From Agapanthus africanus (taxonomy: Eukaryota > Streptophyta > Magnoliopsida > Asparagales > Amaryllidaceae), in NCBI GenBank assembly GCA_030015575.1, contig CM057338.1, positions 310,003,827 through 310,067,826 on the forward strand: DNA of 64,000 bases, read 5' to 3'. Each line of letters opens with the position of its first letter. Position 1 is the first letter of the stretch. Positions 11,986-23,611 of this stretch are shown here, piece by piece. The notes beneath the pieces are model-generated. The model was not told the origin of the DNA, made no database searches, and saw only the letters and a program-made list of their open reading frames with translations. A program made the translations under genes and the position numbers.

Positions 11986-12528
11986 ATGGACGTATTTTCA
12001 TCAAACTTTAATAACACCACTCTGCCACCGCCCGCAGGTGCGCAGAACCCACCGCGCATCTCTCTCCAAGAGAAATGCTACCCTATTCGAGGTCCCCTCT
12101 CTACTTGTATTTTCATTCCACCAGCCAATAGGGATAATTTCGAAATCAAACCACACTATATCAATCTTTTCCCTAAATTTTACGGGCTTGAGTCTGAAAA
12201 CGCATACGTTTTTATCACCAAATTCGAAAATGTATGTGCTATGATGGACACTTCACAACTTTCTGTGGATGCTATGCGTTAACATCTTCTTCCGTTCATT
12301 TTGTGCAATTTAGCCGAAAAATGGCTTTATAACACAGCTGCACACTCTATTTCAAACTGAGATGAATTCGTCATAGCATTCCTTAAGAAATTTTATCCCG
12401 ATCATAAGACTGCCCGTGTCCGTAGCGAAATCAATTAATTTACCCGGCTTCCTAATGAACAATTTTGGAAGTGTTTTGAACGGTTCAAGGATCTACTAGT
12501 CCAATGTCCTCATCACAGAATCAGTAGA
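11986..12528 (+). pseudogene. H gag remnant, N-terminal half (Athila-like)
   Basis: ATG at 11986 opens a frame related to I gag (MDVFSSNFNNTTLPPP) and runs into the capsid domain. In-frame stops occur at 12280 (TAA), 12358 (TGA) and 12436 (TAA), so the protein is broken independently of F. Beyond the stops the frame still reads WLYN and the FERFKDLLVQCPHH motif of the Gag domain, then is cut at 12528 by F. Confidence 0.8.
12524..12528. repeat. Target site duplication GTAGA of F (left copy)
   Basis: GTAGA directly before F; the partner is at 22639-22643. Removing F and one copy rejoins the H gag frame at a point matching I gag. Confidence 0.92.
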
Positions 12529-14717
12529 TGTTGGAGATAGTGCCCTCAGAGTCAATTATTGGATCACAGGCACGTGATTGCAATGATTGAGGGAGGACCT
12601 ATCCCGGTAGGACAGTCTTACTCGAGATGATAGTATGCTATCTGGTTTACCTTTATCATCGTGTACTGTTTCAGGTGACCTTACAGGTCGCTATTACACG
12701 TTGATAGAGCCCCTAGGATTCTTGCTTGACGACCAGCAGTATGATGGCGATCATATACGTGGGAGCTGGGGTCTATAAGCACATCCTTAAAAGGTCCCTA
12801 GTCATGGGAGTTTCGAGACTGGGCATCGATACTCCATTAGTAGACTAGTGTATACAGTCGAGACCCCAACGAGGGGCGGTGGCCGGTCTCACAAGCCACT
12901 GGTGTCAGTTGGTTCACCTAAGATGTATACAGGTGCTCATTGGGTTATGAGTACACCGGACAGGACTCGCCGGGAACCTGCTAGTTGGGATTATACCATA
13001 CGTCAGATAGCAGTTCCCAGGTGACATGTGTACAGGTTAGTTCATCGACCTGAGATCGTCATTTGTCTCGTGTGAGTTCCCACTGTGCTTTGATTACTAC
13101 CCTACCACGGCTCAAAGGAGTCGTGCAAACAGGTTTTAGTTGGGTACAGTCCTGAGCCACATGGAGGCAGTGAGAGGATCTTCAGAGGTTCATCTCTCCC
13201 GGTATTGGGGGTGAGGTCACGCTGTGTCTAGGAGAGCCATTACGCAAAGCCCTCGGCCGAGGCAGGAGATTTACTGCTAGGTATTCCAGTAGTATCTCAG
13301 GGCGTTCTGGGCTACACTCCGACACGACTTGTACTGCTTTTGGGGGTCTGACTTTTACCAACCCCCTAGGCCCGCCATGCGATGCTCATAGACGAACGGA
13401 CCGGACTGTACGGATATTGTCACTGACAGGCTCAGTAGGGTGTCAGGATGAGTTCGCTCATCGACGTCCCTTTTGGTCAATAGCTGATGGCCCGTCACGT
13501 ATTGGCTAATACCTCTGACGTGCTAGTGGTTAAATCCACAGCCATAGTATTAACGAGTCTTTAGAGTCCACCACACTTTCAGTTACTCAAGCTTTCGGGC
13601 GAAACGCTGTAGAGGCTGTATGGAGATATGGCAGGGTCCGATCAGATACGTGCGGTATTGCACGGATCAGGATCGGACGGTTTGTACTAGTGGCCGTATG
13701 GATATATGGCAGGGTTCGATCCGATACGTGCGGTATTGCACGGATTAGGATCGAACGGATATTACTAGCCGGCTTTGGTTTAAGCCGGTCCTAGTTTAGT
13801 ACAGTGTAGATTTTGTCTCATTGCATTTGTATCCGGTCGGAATACAGATGCGGGTGTGTATGCACAGTATTGGGGTTTTCCTGTAATTTATTACGGGACC
13901 AGTTTTCTGGAGTTGCCAGTTTGCATTCCGTTCCGGCCGGTTTTCCTTTGTTCTTTCCCGGCCGGACTTTTCCGATGGAGGGGGTTATTTGCAATTGTGC
14001 AAATAACATTTGAGGAAGGGGTTTCTTGCACTTGTATTCATTATGATAAGCATTTTTGTTTTTCATCCATGATGGTGCATTAATGAGATTTGAGTGGGTA
14101 TGGGTTTGATGTAAGTTTATTATGATGATGCTTTGGATGTGGTCACCATTCTCTTTATCCTACACTCACCTCCCTTAGTTGTTTCACTCCCACCATTTTC
14201 CCACTTGAGATTGGCCGGCCACATTGGAGAATGAGGAGGGTTCATTTCATTTTTGGTGAGGGTGTGGGAAAAATTATTCTTTCATCTCATTTTTCCATTG
14301 CTACCAAAAATCCCCAAGTTCATTTCTCAACCTCATTCCTCCATCAAGGCAACATAACCCCAAAGAGACAAAGCACTACACAATCTACAGCTAATCTTGG
14401 GCGCGTCGGCTAGCCAACTTCGCGCCCGAGTTGCCTCGGTATTGAGGTGGGAGCCCGTAAAAGATACAGACGATGTGGTGCCCATCCGGCAAGGAGGCGA
14501 CGACCGGAGTTTCCGCGGGAGATCGGGACGATGACGAGAAGACCGGAGGACTCGGATCACTCGGTATATCTCTCACCCTTTCTCTTGTTAGCTAGTATCG
14601 GTTAATGGTTACGATCCGGGTATATTGCCCGCGGTAGCGCCGGTTTAAAAGTTAAGAAAAATTTGATTCCGCATTTTGGCCTCGGATAGACGGCCGGGGC
14701 GCTGCCGTGGCGCAACA
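12529..14717 (+). repeat. F 5' LTR
   Basis: 2189 bp, from TGTTGGAGATAGTGCCC to GGCGCAACA, followed at once by the primer site. It corresponds to 20450-22638 at a constant offset of 7921, so there are no length changes between the pair. It contains a 78-bp tandem repeat and a GGCCGGCC palindrome (14213-14220). Confidence 0.95.
13618..13773 (+). repeat. 78-bp tandem repeat in F 5' LTR
   Basis: Two diverged copies beginning GTATGGAGATATGG and GTATGGATATATGG (13618 and 13696). Each contains a small inverted repeat, CGTGCGGTATTGCACG. The copy pair is repeated in the 3' LTR at 21539-21694. Confidence 0.85.
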
Positions 14718-14730
14718 TGGTATCAGAGCC
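14718..14730 (+). other. F primer binding site (tRNA-iMet type)
   Basis: TGGTATCAGAGCC immediately after the LTR, complementary to the 3' end of initiator tRNA-Met, as is usual for Ty1/copia. Confidence 0.95.
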
Positions 14731-14929
14731 ACGCTATTAACCTTGTCTAGCTTGTTCTAATGTGTTTTACTTATCCGATCGACCAAAATTCCAAAAACCG
14801 CGTTTTTGCATGCATCAGTTTTCTGTCGATTTTTTCCGGGCTCGAAAAATTTTTCAGGTGATTGCAGAATGATGTACAGAGAATCCTAAGAACTCTGCAA
14901 AAATTTGGAAGCTTGATCATTCCGTACGA

Positions 14930-14974
14930 CCGCGGAACCGCGGCAATGACCCCTCTTTTGCCGCGGTTCCACCG
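14930..14974 (+). repeat. GC-rich leader hairpin of F
   Basis: Arms at 14930-14946 and 14958-14974 are inverted repeats of 17 bases with two mismatches, core CCGCGGAACCGCGG and loop of 11 bases. It begins 212 nt after the start of the primer site. Confidence 0.88.
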
Positions 14975-16141
14975 CAGTATGTTTGCTTCATTTGGCCAAC
15001 TTTTTGCAGTGGGCTTTTGGGCTGAGAATAGGGGTTTTGGAATATTAAAATTGGGCCCAGAATTTCTGTGAGTGCTACAGTATTACTTAGGGGCCCACTT
15101 GTTAATTTTTGATCGATTGGATATTTTAAACACATTATTTCACAGTATTTACATTATATCTGCGACCGTGAATGTCACTCGATCGGTAAATCCGGTCTAA
15201 CTGCTATAGCCCGGTTAGACGGATTTGCGAACGTGATTTTCACGTTGATGTTCTGTGTTTATGTTGTGTTGTTGCGGATCGGTCGGGGGGGATAGCCTGG
15301 ATGCAATGCTAGTACAGTTTCTGTTGTATTATGTACATTTGATATTGCGGGGCGAGCGTCCGACATGTGGACTGCCGTCACTGCCTGTTTGTATTATTCT
15401 TTTGGGGCACGACCTGGTTGCGGTCGATGTACCCGGTGTATGTATATTTTACTTTCTGTACTAGGATTGCCCTGCGGTGGGGTGCACGGATAGCCGGGTT
15501 CTGGAGAGCAACAAGCCCGCATCTCATGGCATTGGGACGGAGGGGGCTTCACTCCAGGATTGGCGGGCTATTCGCCGCACTCATAGGGGGTACAGGTTGA
15601 CCCAGGAGGGGTGCCCAAGTTACCGGATTCCGTGAAGTGCTGGGTGGTCCATTCACGTTGTTGAAGGGGGCTGCCTCGCTTCAGGTTTTGGCGGGTGACT
15701 TGCCGCGCCCGTAGGGGACTAGGTTTTCATTGCACAGGCTATCCACACGACCAGGGGAACGTCGGTTTTCAGCAGCGGCTCTGTGAAACCCGGGGATCCC
15801 AGATATCTGTATTGTTCGGTGATGCTGTATTTTTCTGTGATGTTGCATTTTATCACGCCTTGAGCGAATATAATATATTGGTATATATATTAGTAGATGT
15901 TGTATATGTTTTACATCCGCGCTAGTCCAGTCCCCGCTCTGTCGTTAGTTAGCTAACCTAACGGGTAATGACGGGACCCAGTGGCGAATGCGGATGGTAT
16001 ATACGTACATCAGTATATTTTCGTTCTTTGTGGTGTGATCAATTGATGGGACTGCGTTGATTCAGATCAATGCAAGCTAAACAAACCTATTCTGATGTTG
16101 TTGGAACACTTTTCAAAAAGCTGTTATTGCAAGGACGTTCA

Positions 16142-16371
16142 CTTTTGTTTTGCATCGTGGTATTCATTTGGAATATCCTGCTCCTCAGTCGACGAGGCAA
16201 GGGCCGAGATCCCTTCACCGGGAGTGACCCCTTGGACAGAAGTTTGCGTCAGGGCATTAACTTCACTATAGCCGATTACTTTTGCTTTGCATCGTGGTAT
16301 TCAGTTGGAATATCCTGCACCTCATTCTACGGGGAAAGAGCCGAGATCCCTTCACCGGGAGTGACCTCTTT
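16142..16371 (+). repeat. Duplicated ~93-bp leader module of F
   Basis: Copies at about 16142-16234 and 16279-16371, both with TTTGCATCGTGGTATTCA and GAGATCCCTTCACCGGGAG. They are shared with C and G and absent from A and B. Confidence 0.85.
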
Positions 16372-16515
16372 AGTAAAGGTTTTCGTCACTATATTTTCTA
16401 AAAAGTTATACAGTTCCTTCAACGATATCAAGTTCATTACGTTAAAGGTTTTTCGCCAAAAACCAGTCGTAGCCCTCCGTCATTTCAGATCAGTATTGCT
16501 TAGTATTCGCGCTGC

Positions 16516-16717
16516 GTTTGTCGTTGCTATTCGCCGAGGCGTAGTGTGCGGTAGCTTTGTTGTGCTATTCTGTCGCATGGATATGTGGATTGGTTAGGAC
16601 AGTCGTACGACTTTGTTGATTATTCGTCAAGGGTCGTGCGGGTGGGTTTAACGCAATCAAGATAATGACGGGTTGAACTTGACTAGGACCTTTTGATTTG
16701 TTGATTATTCGTCAAGG
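16516..16717 (+). repeat. Triple interspersed leader repeat of F
   Basis: Copies near 16516-16540 (diverged), 16612-16633 and 16697-16717. The last two read TTTGTTGATTATTCGTCAAG, a version not seen in the other elements. Confidence 0.75.
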
Positions 16718-17032
16718 TCACTTGGGTCCCAGGGGTAAAAACACACATCGGGAGTTTCAAAAGAACTGAAACTTGCCAGATATGCGCATACCTTCTGGAG
16801 TGTGGTGACGTGAGTGGATTCCGTCACGTTATCATGCGATGATAGTTGGATCCCGATTCCCACTGATGAGTTGGTTTACTCCTCGGGTGATCCCGGCTAA
16901 TTCTTCTTTAAGGTTTGGGGAAGAATTTGACGTTACAGTGGGAGGTTTCCAGATTAGATAAAGTGATAACCATTCTGATCTAAGTTAGAGTGCACGCTGA
17001 GTGTTTCTTTTCTCTCTCTCTCTATGGCAGCG

Positions 17033-17940
17033 ACCATTGACCCGACCCTGGACTATGACTCAGTGACCAAGTTGACCGAACCTTCTTAACACTGGCTTTT
17101 GGATTGTCAGAGTTGCAAACCTCATTGCCACTCCTACTTTTACCCTTTTCTCCAGGACACCCCGTATTACTACGAACGTCCACTTCCATTGGACAAAACC
17201 ATCGTATGGTTATATACGAACTCGAAGGACTTCGAGGATGGTTTCTGGTTCTGGAGAAAACGAATGGGATTATTCAGTTGTCTTTTCTTTTCACCTTCTC
17301 TCATTGTGAGTACTCCTTGGTTTAGGAGATAGTACACCTATTATGCAAATTGGATAGTCTTCTTCCAAACCTTAGGCTGGTGCCGAACGGTGGGGAATGA
17401 AGAAAACCAATTAGCATAACGATGGTGTGCAGAAGGTATTAAGATTAAGACAAAGCAAGGGATTAGTAAGAGGGCAAAGTAAATTGCGACTGATATTCAC
17501 GACCAAACCAAGTATTTCTTCGCCAATCCTAAATCACCTTTGTATTTCTCCAGGACACTCCGTATCACTACGAAGATCCACAGTTTATTGGATACTCCAT
17601 CGTATGGTTATATACGAACTCGAAAGGAACTTGTTCCAGTTCGGGGATGGATTCTGGTCCAGGAGAAATAGGAATAAGGATTATTCGGTTGTCTTTTCTC
17701 TTCACCTCCTCTCGCATTGCGAGTGCTCCTAGGATTAGGACAGTACACCCATTATGCTTATTGGATAGTCTTCTTCCAAACCATAGGCTGGTGCCGAACG
17801 GTAGGGAAAGAAGAAAACCAATTGGCCTAAAGGGGTGTGCAGAAGGTAATGACTAAAGACATATAAAGGGATTTGGAGAGGTGGCAAAGAATAATACGGT
17901 TATAGTTGTGAATCTGGATAATGGAAGAGGCATTGCTAAT
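17033..17940 (+). other. F gag-replacement region with ~400-bp tandem duplication
   Basis: After a few codons still similar to the C/G gag start region (ACCAAGTTGACCGAACC), the sequence departs from every other element in the window. Two direct copies lie at 17151-17438 and 17549-17848 (offset about 398), sharing TCCAGGACAC, CATCGTATGGTTATATACGA, the block ending in GTGTGCAGAAGGTA, and short frames with RMVIYELE. The frames break in both copies. I do not recognise the sequence. It may be captured host DNA, a decayed insertion or diverged gag. Confidence 0.6.
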
Positions 17941-20440
17941 ACCGGAATACCCCACCAAAACATTTCAATGTTTCAGTTTCACTGTGTAATGTTAAAAGAA
18001 AACTGATTTCCCGATTAGATACTTACTCCAGGGTATGTATTTACCAGGTATGATTCTCACATCTGTATGGTTTTACAGATGATGAGTGGGAGTAAGTTAT
18101 TGGGAATTAGGTGACCATCCTCATTATATCGGGATTCGTTGTAATTGGTGATATTTGAGGAAGCCACCTGGGTTGTTTGCCGGTCGGCAAATATATGGTT
18201 TTGAATATCCGCTGTTGTGCACCAATTTCAAATTGATATATCTGTACGTCTATTTTCATAGAGTGAGATATACCTTTTGATATTATGTCGATGACATTTA
18301 CCTATATCAGTGGATGGTTAGGTAAGGAGCATCAAACAGCGGTGTAATTCTTCTTAACCATAAGTACAGTTTTTAACCTACGACGCACAGTGAAAGAGTT
18401 GTTAGACTCAGCGGACTTATACAGAGTATTGTATGTTGTCCAGTGTCCATTGGGACAGAGGGGTTGGTCCTCATACTATATTCTGTTTACTTTTAACTTC
18501 TCTAGTTCTTAGACATATGTTTCGTAGAAACACAGGGTCTAAGTTTTGAGGAGTTATAGGTATTTGAATAGAGTAGAGAACCAGGTGTAGCAAGTATCGG
18601 GATTCTTCAAGGTGATCGAAGATGTAGATACTTGTGTATGGTATTCAGTTGATAGTAATGATAAAGAGAAATTGCTTCTCTTTCAGGTTACTCATAATTG
18701 GAAGCATTCTTAAGTTGAGTAACGCTGATCGACCTCTCTCCATTTAGTTGACATGCACTGGAGACAGCTGCATGATTTGAATCTGGTTAAATTAAATCAG
18801 TGCCTCTGGTTCTATATTGGATGTAGAACAGTTCATATCTTAACGTTGTTATGGTACGGGGAGTTGTCCGGCTTATGATTAAAACCAGACACTGGACAAC
18901 TCAAGGCACGTTTCTGTAATGGCTGTTTGTGGGTTGACCCAGGCTATGACGAGGGTTGACTTTCTACCATCTGGGAGATCAATAGTAATATTGTTCTAGA
19001 CTCGCCACAGTTTTATTAAAAATGGATTTTTTTTTCAAAAACAGTAGTGGGAGTATGGTAGAACTGGAAGTGATTCCAGAACCGCAAACGATTACTGGAG
19101 ATTTGATAAGGAACCTAAAGATTCAATCTGTTTTGACATTCCATTGGCCACTCCGCAGATAAGGTGGGTAACTTCAGGCACCCGAGAGGTACTCCGGTAG
19201 CCTCAAGGACGGTGACAGGGAAGTTCTTGTTTACCCACACTTGCCATTGTTGTTGTTCCAGGCTGCGAGACCCGGCAGGAGGATGAGTATAGTGTCGTTC
19301 TAAACTAACTTTAGAAGTGCACGTCTATATGACTCTGCCAGAGGGTTGTCGTAGTCAGTGGGAGCAGCGGAAGCATTGGTGGACATCAGGCTTATGTCTA
19401 TAGACTGAAGCAGATATAGCGGAAATAGATCATCTATTTCTGATGTGACAGTCATAGGTTTGACGTCATCAGAATAGGGGATGGATCTGTTGAGAAGGTA
19501 GTAGGGTGTGATATCCGGGTTTTGGATGACATACACAAAGTAGGAAGTGACATTCCTATACTACGATCGGTTATACTTTGGTCGTCACACAGTGTTTTCT
19601 CCACACAGGACTTGGATATTATATCAGACATTCTGGTTACTAGATCTATGGTTTTAGATCTAGATTTGGGTGGTTTCCTAATCTGGGTACCTTGACAGCA
19701 TTCTATGAGTATTTAGAATGGACGACTCCTGGCACGGTAGTACACCTGCAGGTAATGGAGTCACCCTCTCTAAAGGTGTCTTACAGACTAAAGGGGAGAG
19801 GGATACGCATGATTGACAGATCACTTGCTTAGGCAATTGAGTCAATCATGAGATGTCAAGTACCACACCAGATGTTGTTCTTGCAGTAGCTGCAATAAGC
19901 TGATATTAATCCAATCCTGGAGAAACAGTCGGGAGCAGTTTTAGAACATAAGTTGATGTTCTAGGGATGTGATAACGACAGCCTCTTTTAGGAGACGGTT
20001 GTCACTCCAGGCTTCCAAGGTGACATGGATGGCAGAGTGGCTGTCAGAGTTATATTTTCTCCTTCTGACGAGGGGCAGTATTTTGGACAGGTGGTCCAAG
20101 GCAATACTGAGGGAGGCATGGCGCTGGGTACTGATTAAGTTCAGTTATCGATACAGTCTAAGAAGTTTGGATTTGGAGTTCATTTATGAGCTAGGTCCCA
20201 TCAGATATCCAGACATTCCAAGACAGGTATTGCTCATTTCGGGAGATGGTTTTCTCCGCGAACTTGAGATATAGAGAGACATGGAAAGAAACATCTAGGC
20301 GGATCCACCCACTGAGGCTATTCCTCGAACGCAATAGTTTCGCAAACAGGCTTTGTGCGACTGACTAGTAGAGGAGTTGGGTGTTCGGTTACACACGGGC
20401 TGTGAGTATGCGACATCGCAATAATTAGCCTTGAGTGCAA
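17941..20440 (+). pseudogene. F pol remnant, strongly decayed
   Basis: Scattered similarity to A pol in the right order: pre-integrase region near 18350-18470, the linker after integrase at 19040-19240, the reverse transcriptase segment at 19290-19560 with GTGGGAGCAGCGG and a catalytic-like GATGAC (19525-19530, residues VLDD where A has YVDD), and RNase H-side sequence to about 20435. No frame stays open for a domain, and much of the integrase core is missing. It is not functional. Confidence 0.7.
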
Positions 20441-20449
20441 GTGGGAGAT

Positions 20450-22638
20450 TGTTGGAGATAGTGCCCTCATAGTCAATTATTGGATCACAGGCACGTGATT
20501 GCAATGATTGAGGGAGGACATATCCCGGTAGGACAGTCTTACTGGAGATGATAGTATGCTATCTGGTTTACCTTTATCATCGTGTACTGTTTCAGGTGAC
20601 CTTACAGGTTGCTATTACACGTTGATAGAGCCCCTAGGATTCTTGCTTGACGACCAGCAGTATGATGGCGATCATATACGTGGGAGCTGGGGTCTATAAG
20701 CACATCCTTAAAAGGTCCCTAGTCGTGGGAGTTTCGAGACTGGGCATCGATACTCCATTAGTAGACTAGTGTATACAGTCGAGACCCCGACGAGGGGCGG
20801 TGGCCGGTCTCACAAGCCACTGGTGTCAGTTGGTTCACCTAAGATGTATACAGGTGCTCATTGGGTTATGAGTACACCGGACAGGACTCGCCGGGAACCT
20901 GCTAGTTGGGATTATACCATACGTCAGATAGCAGTTCCCAGGTGACATGTGTACAGGTTAGTTCATCGACCTGAGATCGTCATTTGTCTCGTGTGAGTTC
21001 CCACTGTGCTTTGATTACTACCCTACCACGGCTCAAAGGAGTCGTGCAAACAGGTTTTAGTTGGGTACAGTCCCGAGCCACATGGAGGCAGTGAGCGGAT
21101 CTTCAGAGGTTCGTCTCTCCCGGTATTGGGGGTGAGGTCGCGCTGTGTCTAGGAGAGCCATTACGCAAAGCCCTCGGCCGAGGCAGGAGATTTACTGGTA
21201 GGTATTCCAGTAGTATCTCAGGGCGTTCTGGGCTACACTCCGACACGACTTGTACTGCTTTTGGGGGTCTGACTTTTACCAACCCCCTAGGCCCGCCATG
21301 CGATGCTCATAGACGAACGGACCGGACTGTACGGATATTGTCACTGACAGGCTCAGTAGGGTGTCAGGATGAGTTCGCTCATCGACGTCCCTTTTGGTCA
21401 ATAGCTGGTGGCCCGTCACGTATTGGCTAATACCTCTGACGTGCTAGTAGTTAAATCCACAGCCATAGTATTGACGAGTCTTTAGAGTCCACCACACTTT
21501 CAGTTACTCAAGCTTTCGGGCGAAACGCTGTAGAGGCCGTATGGAGATATGGCAGGGTCCGATCAGATACGTGCGGTATTGCACGGATCAGGATCGGACG
21601 GTTTGTACTAGTGGCCGTATGGATATATGGCAGGGTTCGATCAGATACGTGCGGTATTGCACGGATTAGGATCGAACGGATATTACTAGCCGGCTTTGGT
21701 TTAAGCCGGTCCTAGTTTAGTACAGTGTAGATTTTGTCTCATTGCATTTGTATCCGGTCGGAATACAGATGCGGGTGTGTATGCACAGTATTGGGGTTTT
21801 CCTGTAATTTATTACGGGACCAGTTTTCTGGAGTTGCCAGTTTGCATTCCGTTCCGGCCGGTTTTCCTTTGTTCTTTCCCGGCCGGACTTTTCCGATGGA
21901 GGGGGTTATTTGCAATTGTGCAAATAACATTTAAGGAAGGGGTTTCTTGCACTTGTATTCATTATGATAAGCATTTTTGTTTTTCATCCATGATGGTGCA
22001 TTAATGAGATTTGAGTGGGTATGGGTTTGATGTAAGTTTATTATGATGATGCTTTGGATGTGGTCACCATTCTCTTTATCCTACACTCACCTCCCTTAGT
22101 TGTTTCACTCCCACCATTTTCCCACTTGAGATTGGCCGGCCACATTGGAGAATGAGGAGGGTTCATTTCATTTTTGGTGAGGGTGTGGGAAAAATTATTC
22201 TTTCATCTCATTTTTCCATTGCTACCAAAAATCCCCAAGTTCATTTCTCAACCTCATTCCTCCATCAAGGCAACATAACCCCAAAGAGACAAAGCACTAC
22301 ACAATCTACAGCTAATCTTGGGCGCGTCGGCTAGCCAACTTCGCGCCTGAGTTGCCTCGGTATTGAGGTGGGAGCCCGTAAAAGATACATACGATGTGGT
22401 GCCCTTCCGGCAAGGAGGCGACGACCGGAGTTTCCGCGGGAGATCGGGACGATGACGAGAAGACCGGAGGACTCGGATCACTCGGTATATCTCTCACCCT
22501 TTCTCTTGTTAGCTAGTATCGGTTAATGGTTACGATCTGGGTATATTGCCCGCGGTAGCGCCAGTTTAAAAGTTAAGAAAAATTTGATTCCGCATTTTGG
22601 CCTCGGATAGACGGCCGGGGCGCTGCCGTGGAGCAACA
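20450..22638 (+). repeat. F 3' LTR
   Basis: 2189 bp, preceded by the purine-rich GTGGGAGAT. It ends GGAGCAACA and is followed by the second GTAGA. It differs from the 5' LTR at about 20-25 sites by eye and has the same length. Confidence 0.95.
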
Positions 22639-23611
22639 GTAGATGGGATCTTTCCCGCATTATATATGAGGGCATTAATCCAACAACAAAGCAGATGCTT
22701 GAATCCATGTGTCATGGAAATTTCATGTCTAAAGATGATGGTGAAGCATGGAAATTTTTAGAAGATTTTGCTGAAAAACTTTGCAATGGGAGAGTGTTAG
22801 TCAACCATCAACTAGGGGTGGTATCCATCAACTTGATGTTTCCATAGCGGTCAAAGCCGAAATGGCAGCAATGCAAAAGAAACTTGAAGTTATGGAACAC
22901 ATATATTTATTAGCCTCCCTAAACCAGGTCACACTCCTTAAAACTGTGTGTGGATGCTGTTATGATCCATCACATTTGACGGAAGAATGTCCTTTGAATT
23001 CTCCGTTTCAAGGTCAAGAACACACTAATGCTGCTTTTCAGCAACGACCTAGAAACGATCCTTATTCGTCCACTTATAATCAGGGTTGGAGGAATCGCCC
23101 TAATTTTTCTTGGAACCAACACCAAACTCAAAATACGATTCCAAACCAAAATAACTTTCAAAGGGTCCCTCCAAAACAACAGCAACCAATACAACTGAGT
23201 CAGCACCCCGTTCAACCACAAAATTTTCAAAATCCGGCCAACTCTTCTGCACCATTTAATAATTCTTTGCAATTGGCCGGTACCGATAATTCCTCTTCAT
23301 TCGAACGAACCTTGGATTTGTTTATGAAACATTCCATCCAAGTGTCGGCTGATATAAGGTCTTCTATCGATGATATAAAGAAGAACACTGCCTCCCACGG
23401 TGAGAGTATTAAATCGATAGAAGCACAAATTGCACGATTAAATTCCGAAATGAGTGCTAGAGAGAAAGGGAAACTTCCATCTCAACCCCTACCGAATCCT
23501 GGGCATTCACAATACTACAATATGAGTGCCATTACAACGTTGAGATCCGAAAGAGTGCTGAATAACCAAGTCGGTGAACAGATTGATATTGATAATGATG
23601 AAATAATCTGA
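22639..23611 (+). pseudogene. H gag remnant, C-terminal half with zinc-knuckle-like motif
   Basis: Continues the capsid frame broken by F (IIYEGINPTTKQ...DDGEAWKFLEDFAEK), then changes frame into an open stretch from 22781 to 23611. That stretch has CGCCYDPSHLTEECPL, a CCHC-like motif, a Q/N/P-rich segment and the AITTLRSERVL block before the protease linker. I has the same order on the minus strand. The frame change near 22780 and the stop at 23609 mark it as broken. Confidence 0.8.

Larger units (their letters stand above)
14731..17032 (+). other. F untranslated leader
   Basis: About 2.3 kb without supported coding sequence. It carries the GC hairpin (14930-14974), a duplicated module (16142-16371), the triple 20-nt repeat (16516-16717), a GTGGGAG box (16938) and a CT-rich acceptor-like tract just before position 17032. 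It aligns with the leaders of A, C and G in the same order, but the conserved ACCGACACTGG block is missing. Confidence 0.7.
12529..22638 (+). mobile_element. Element F: complete non-autonomous Angela-like Ty1/copia element
   Basis: 10,110 bp with 2189-bp LTRs at both ends (12529-14717 and 20450-22638), a tRNA-iMet primer site at 14718, the polypurine box GTGGGAG at 20441 and a GTAGA target duplication. The two LTRs differ at about 20-25 positions by eye, close to 99 % identity. The interior has no long ORF: gag is replaced by unfamiliar DNA with a tandem duplication, and pol survives only as scattered similarity to A. A recent transposition with long-decayed coding DNA implies that enzymes were supplied by another element. 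Confidence 0.92.

Noticed and set aside
14333-14576. Arg/Ser/Pro-rich minus-strand frames near the end of the F LTR.
   Set aside because: Duplicated exactly in the 3' LTR (22254-22497), short, and on the antisense strand; most likely chance.
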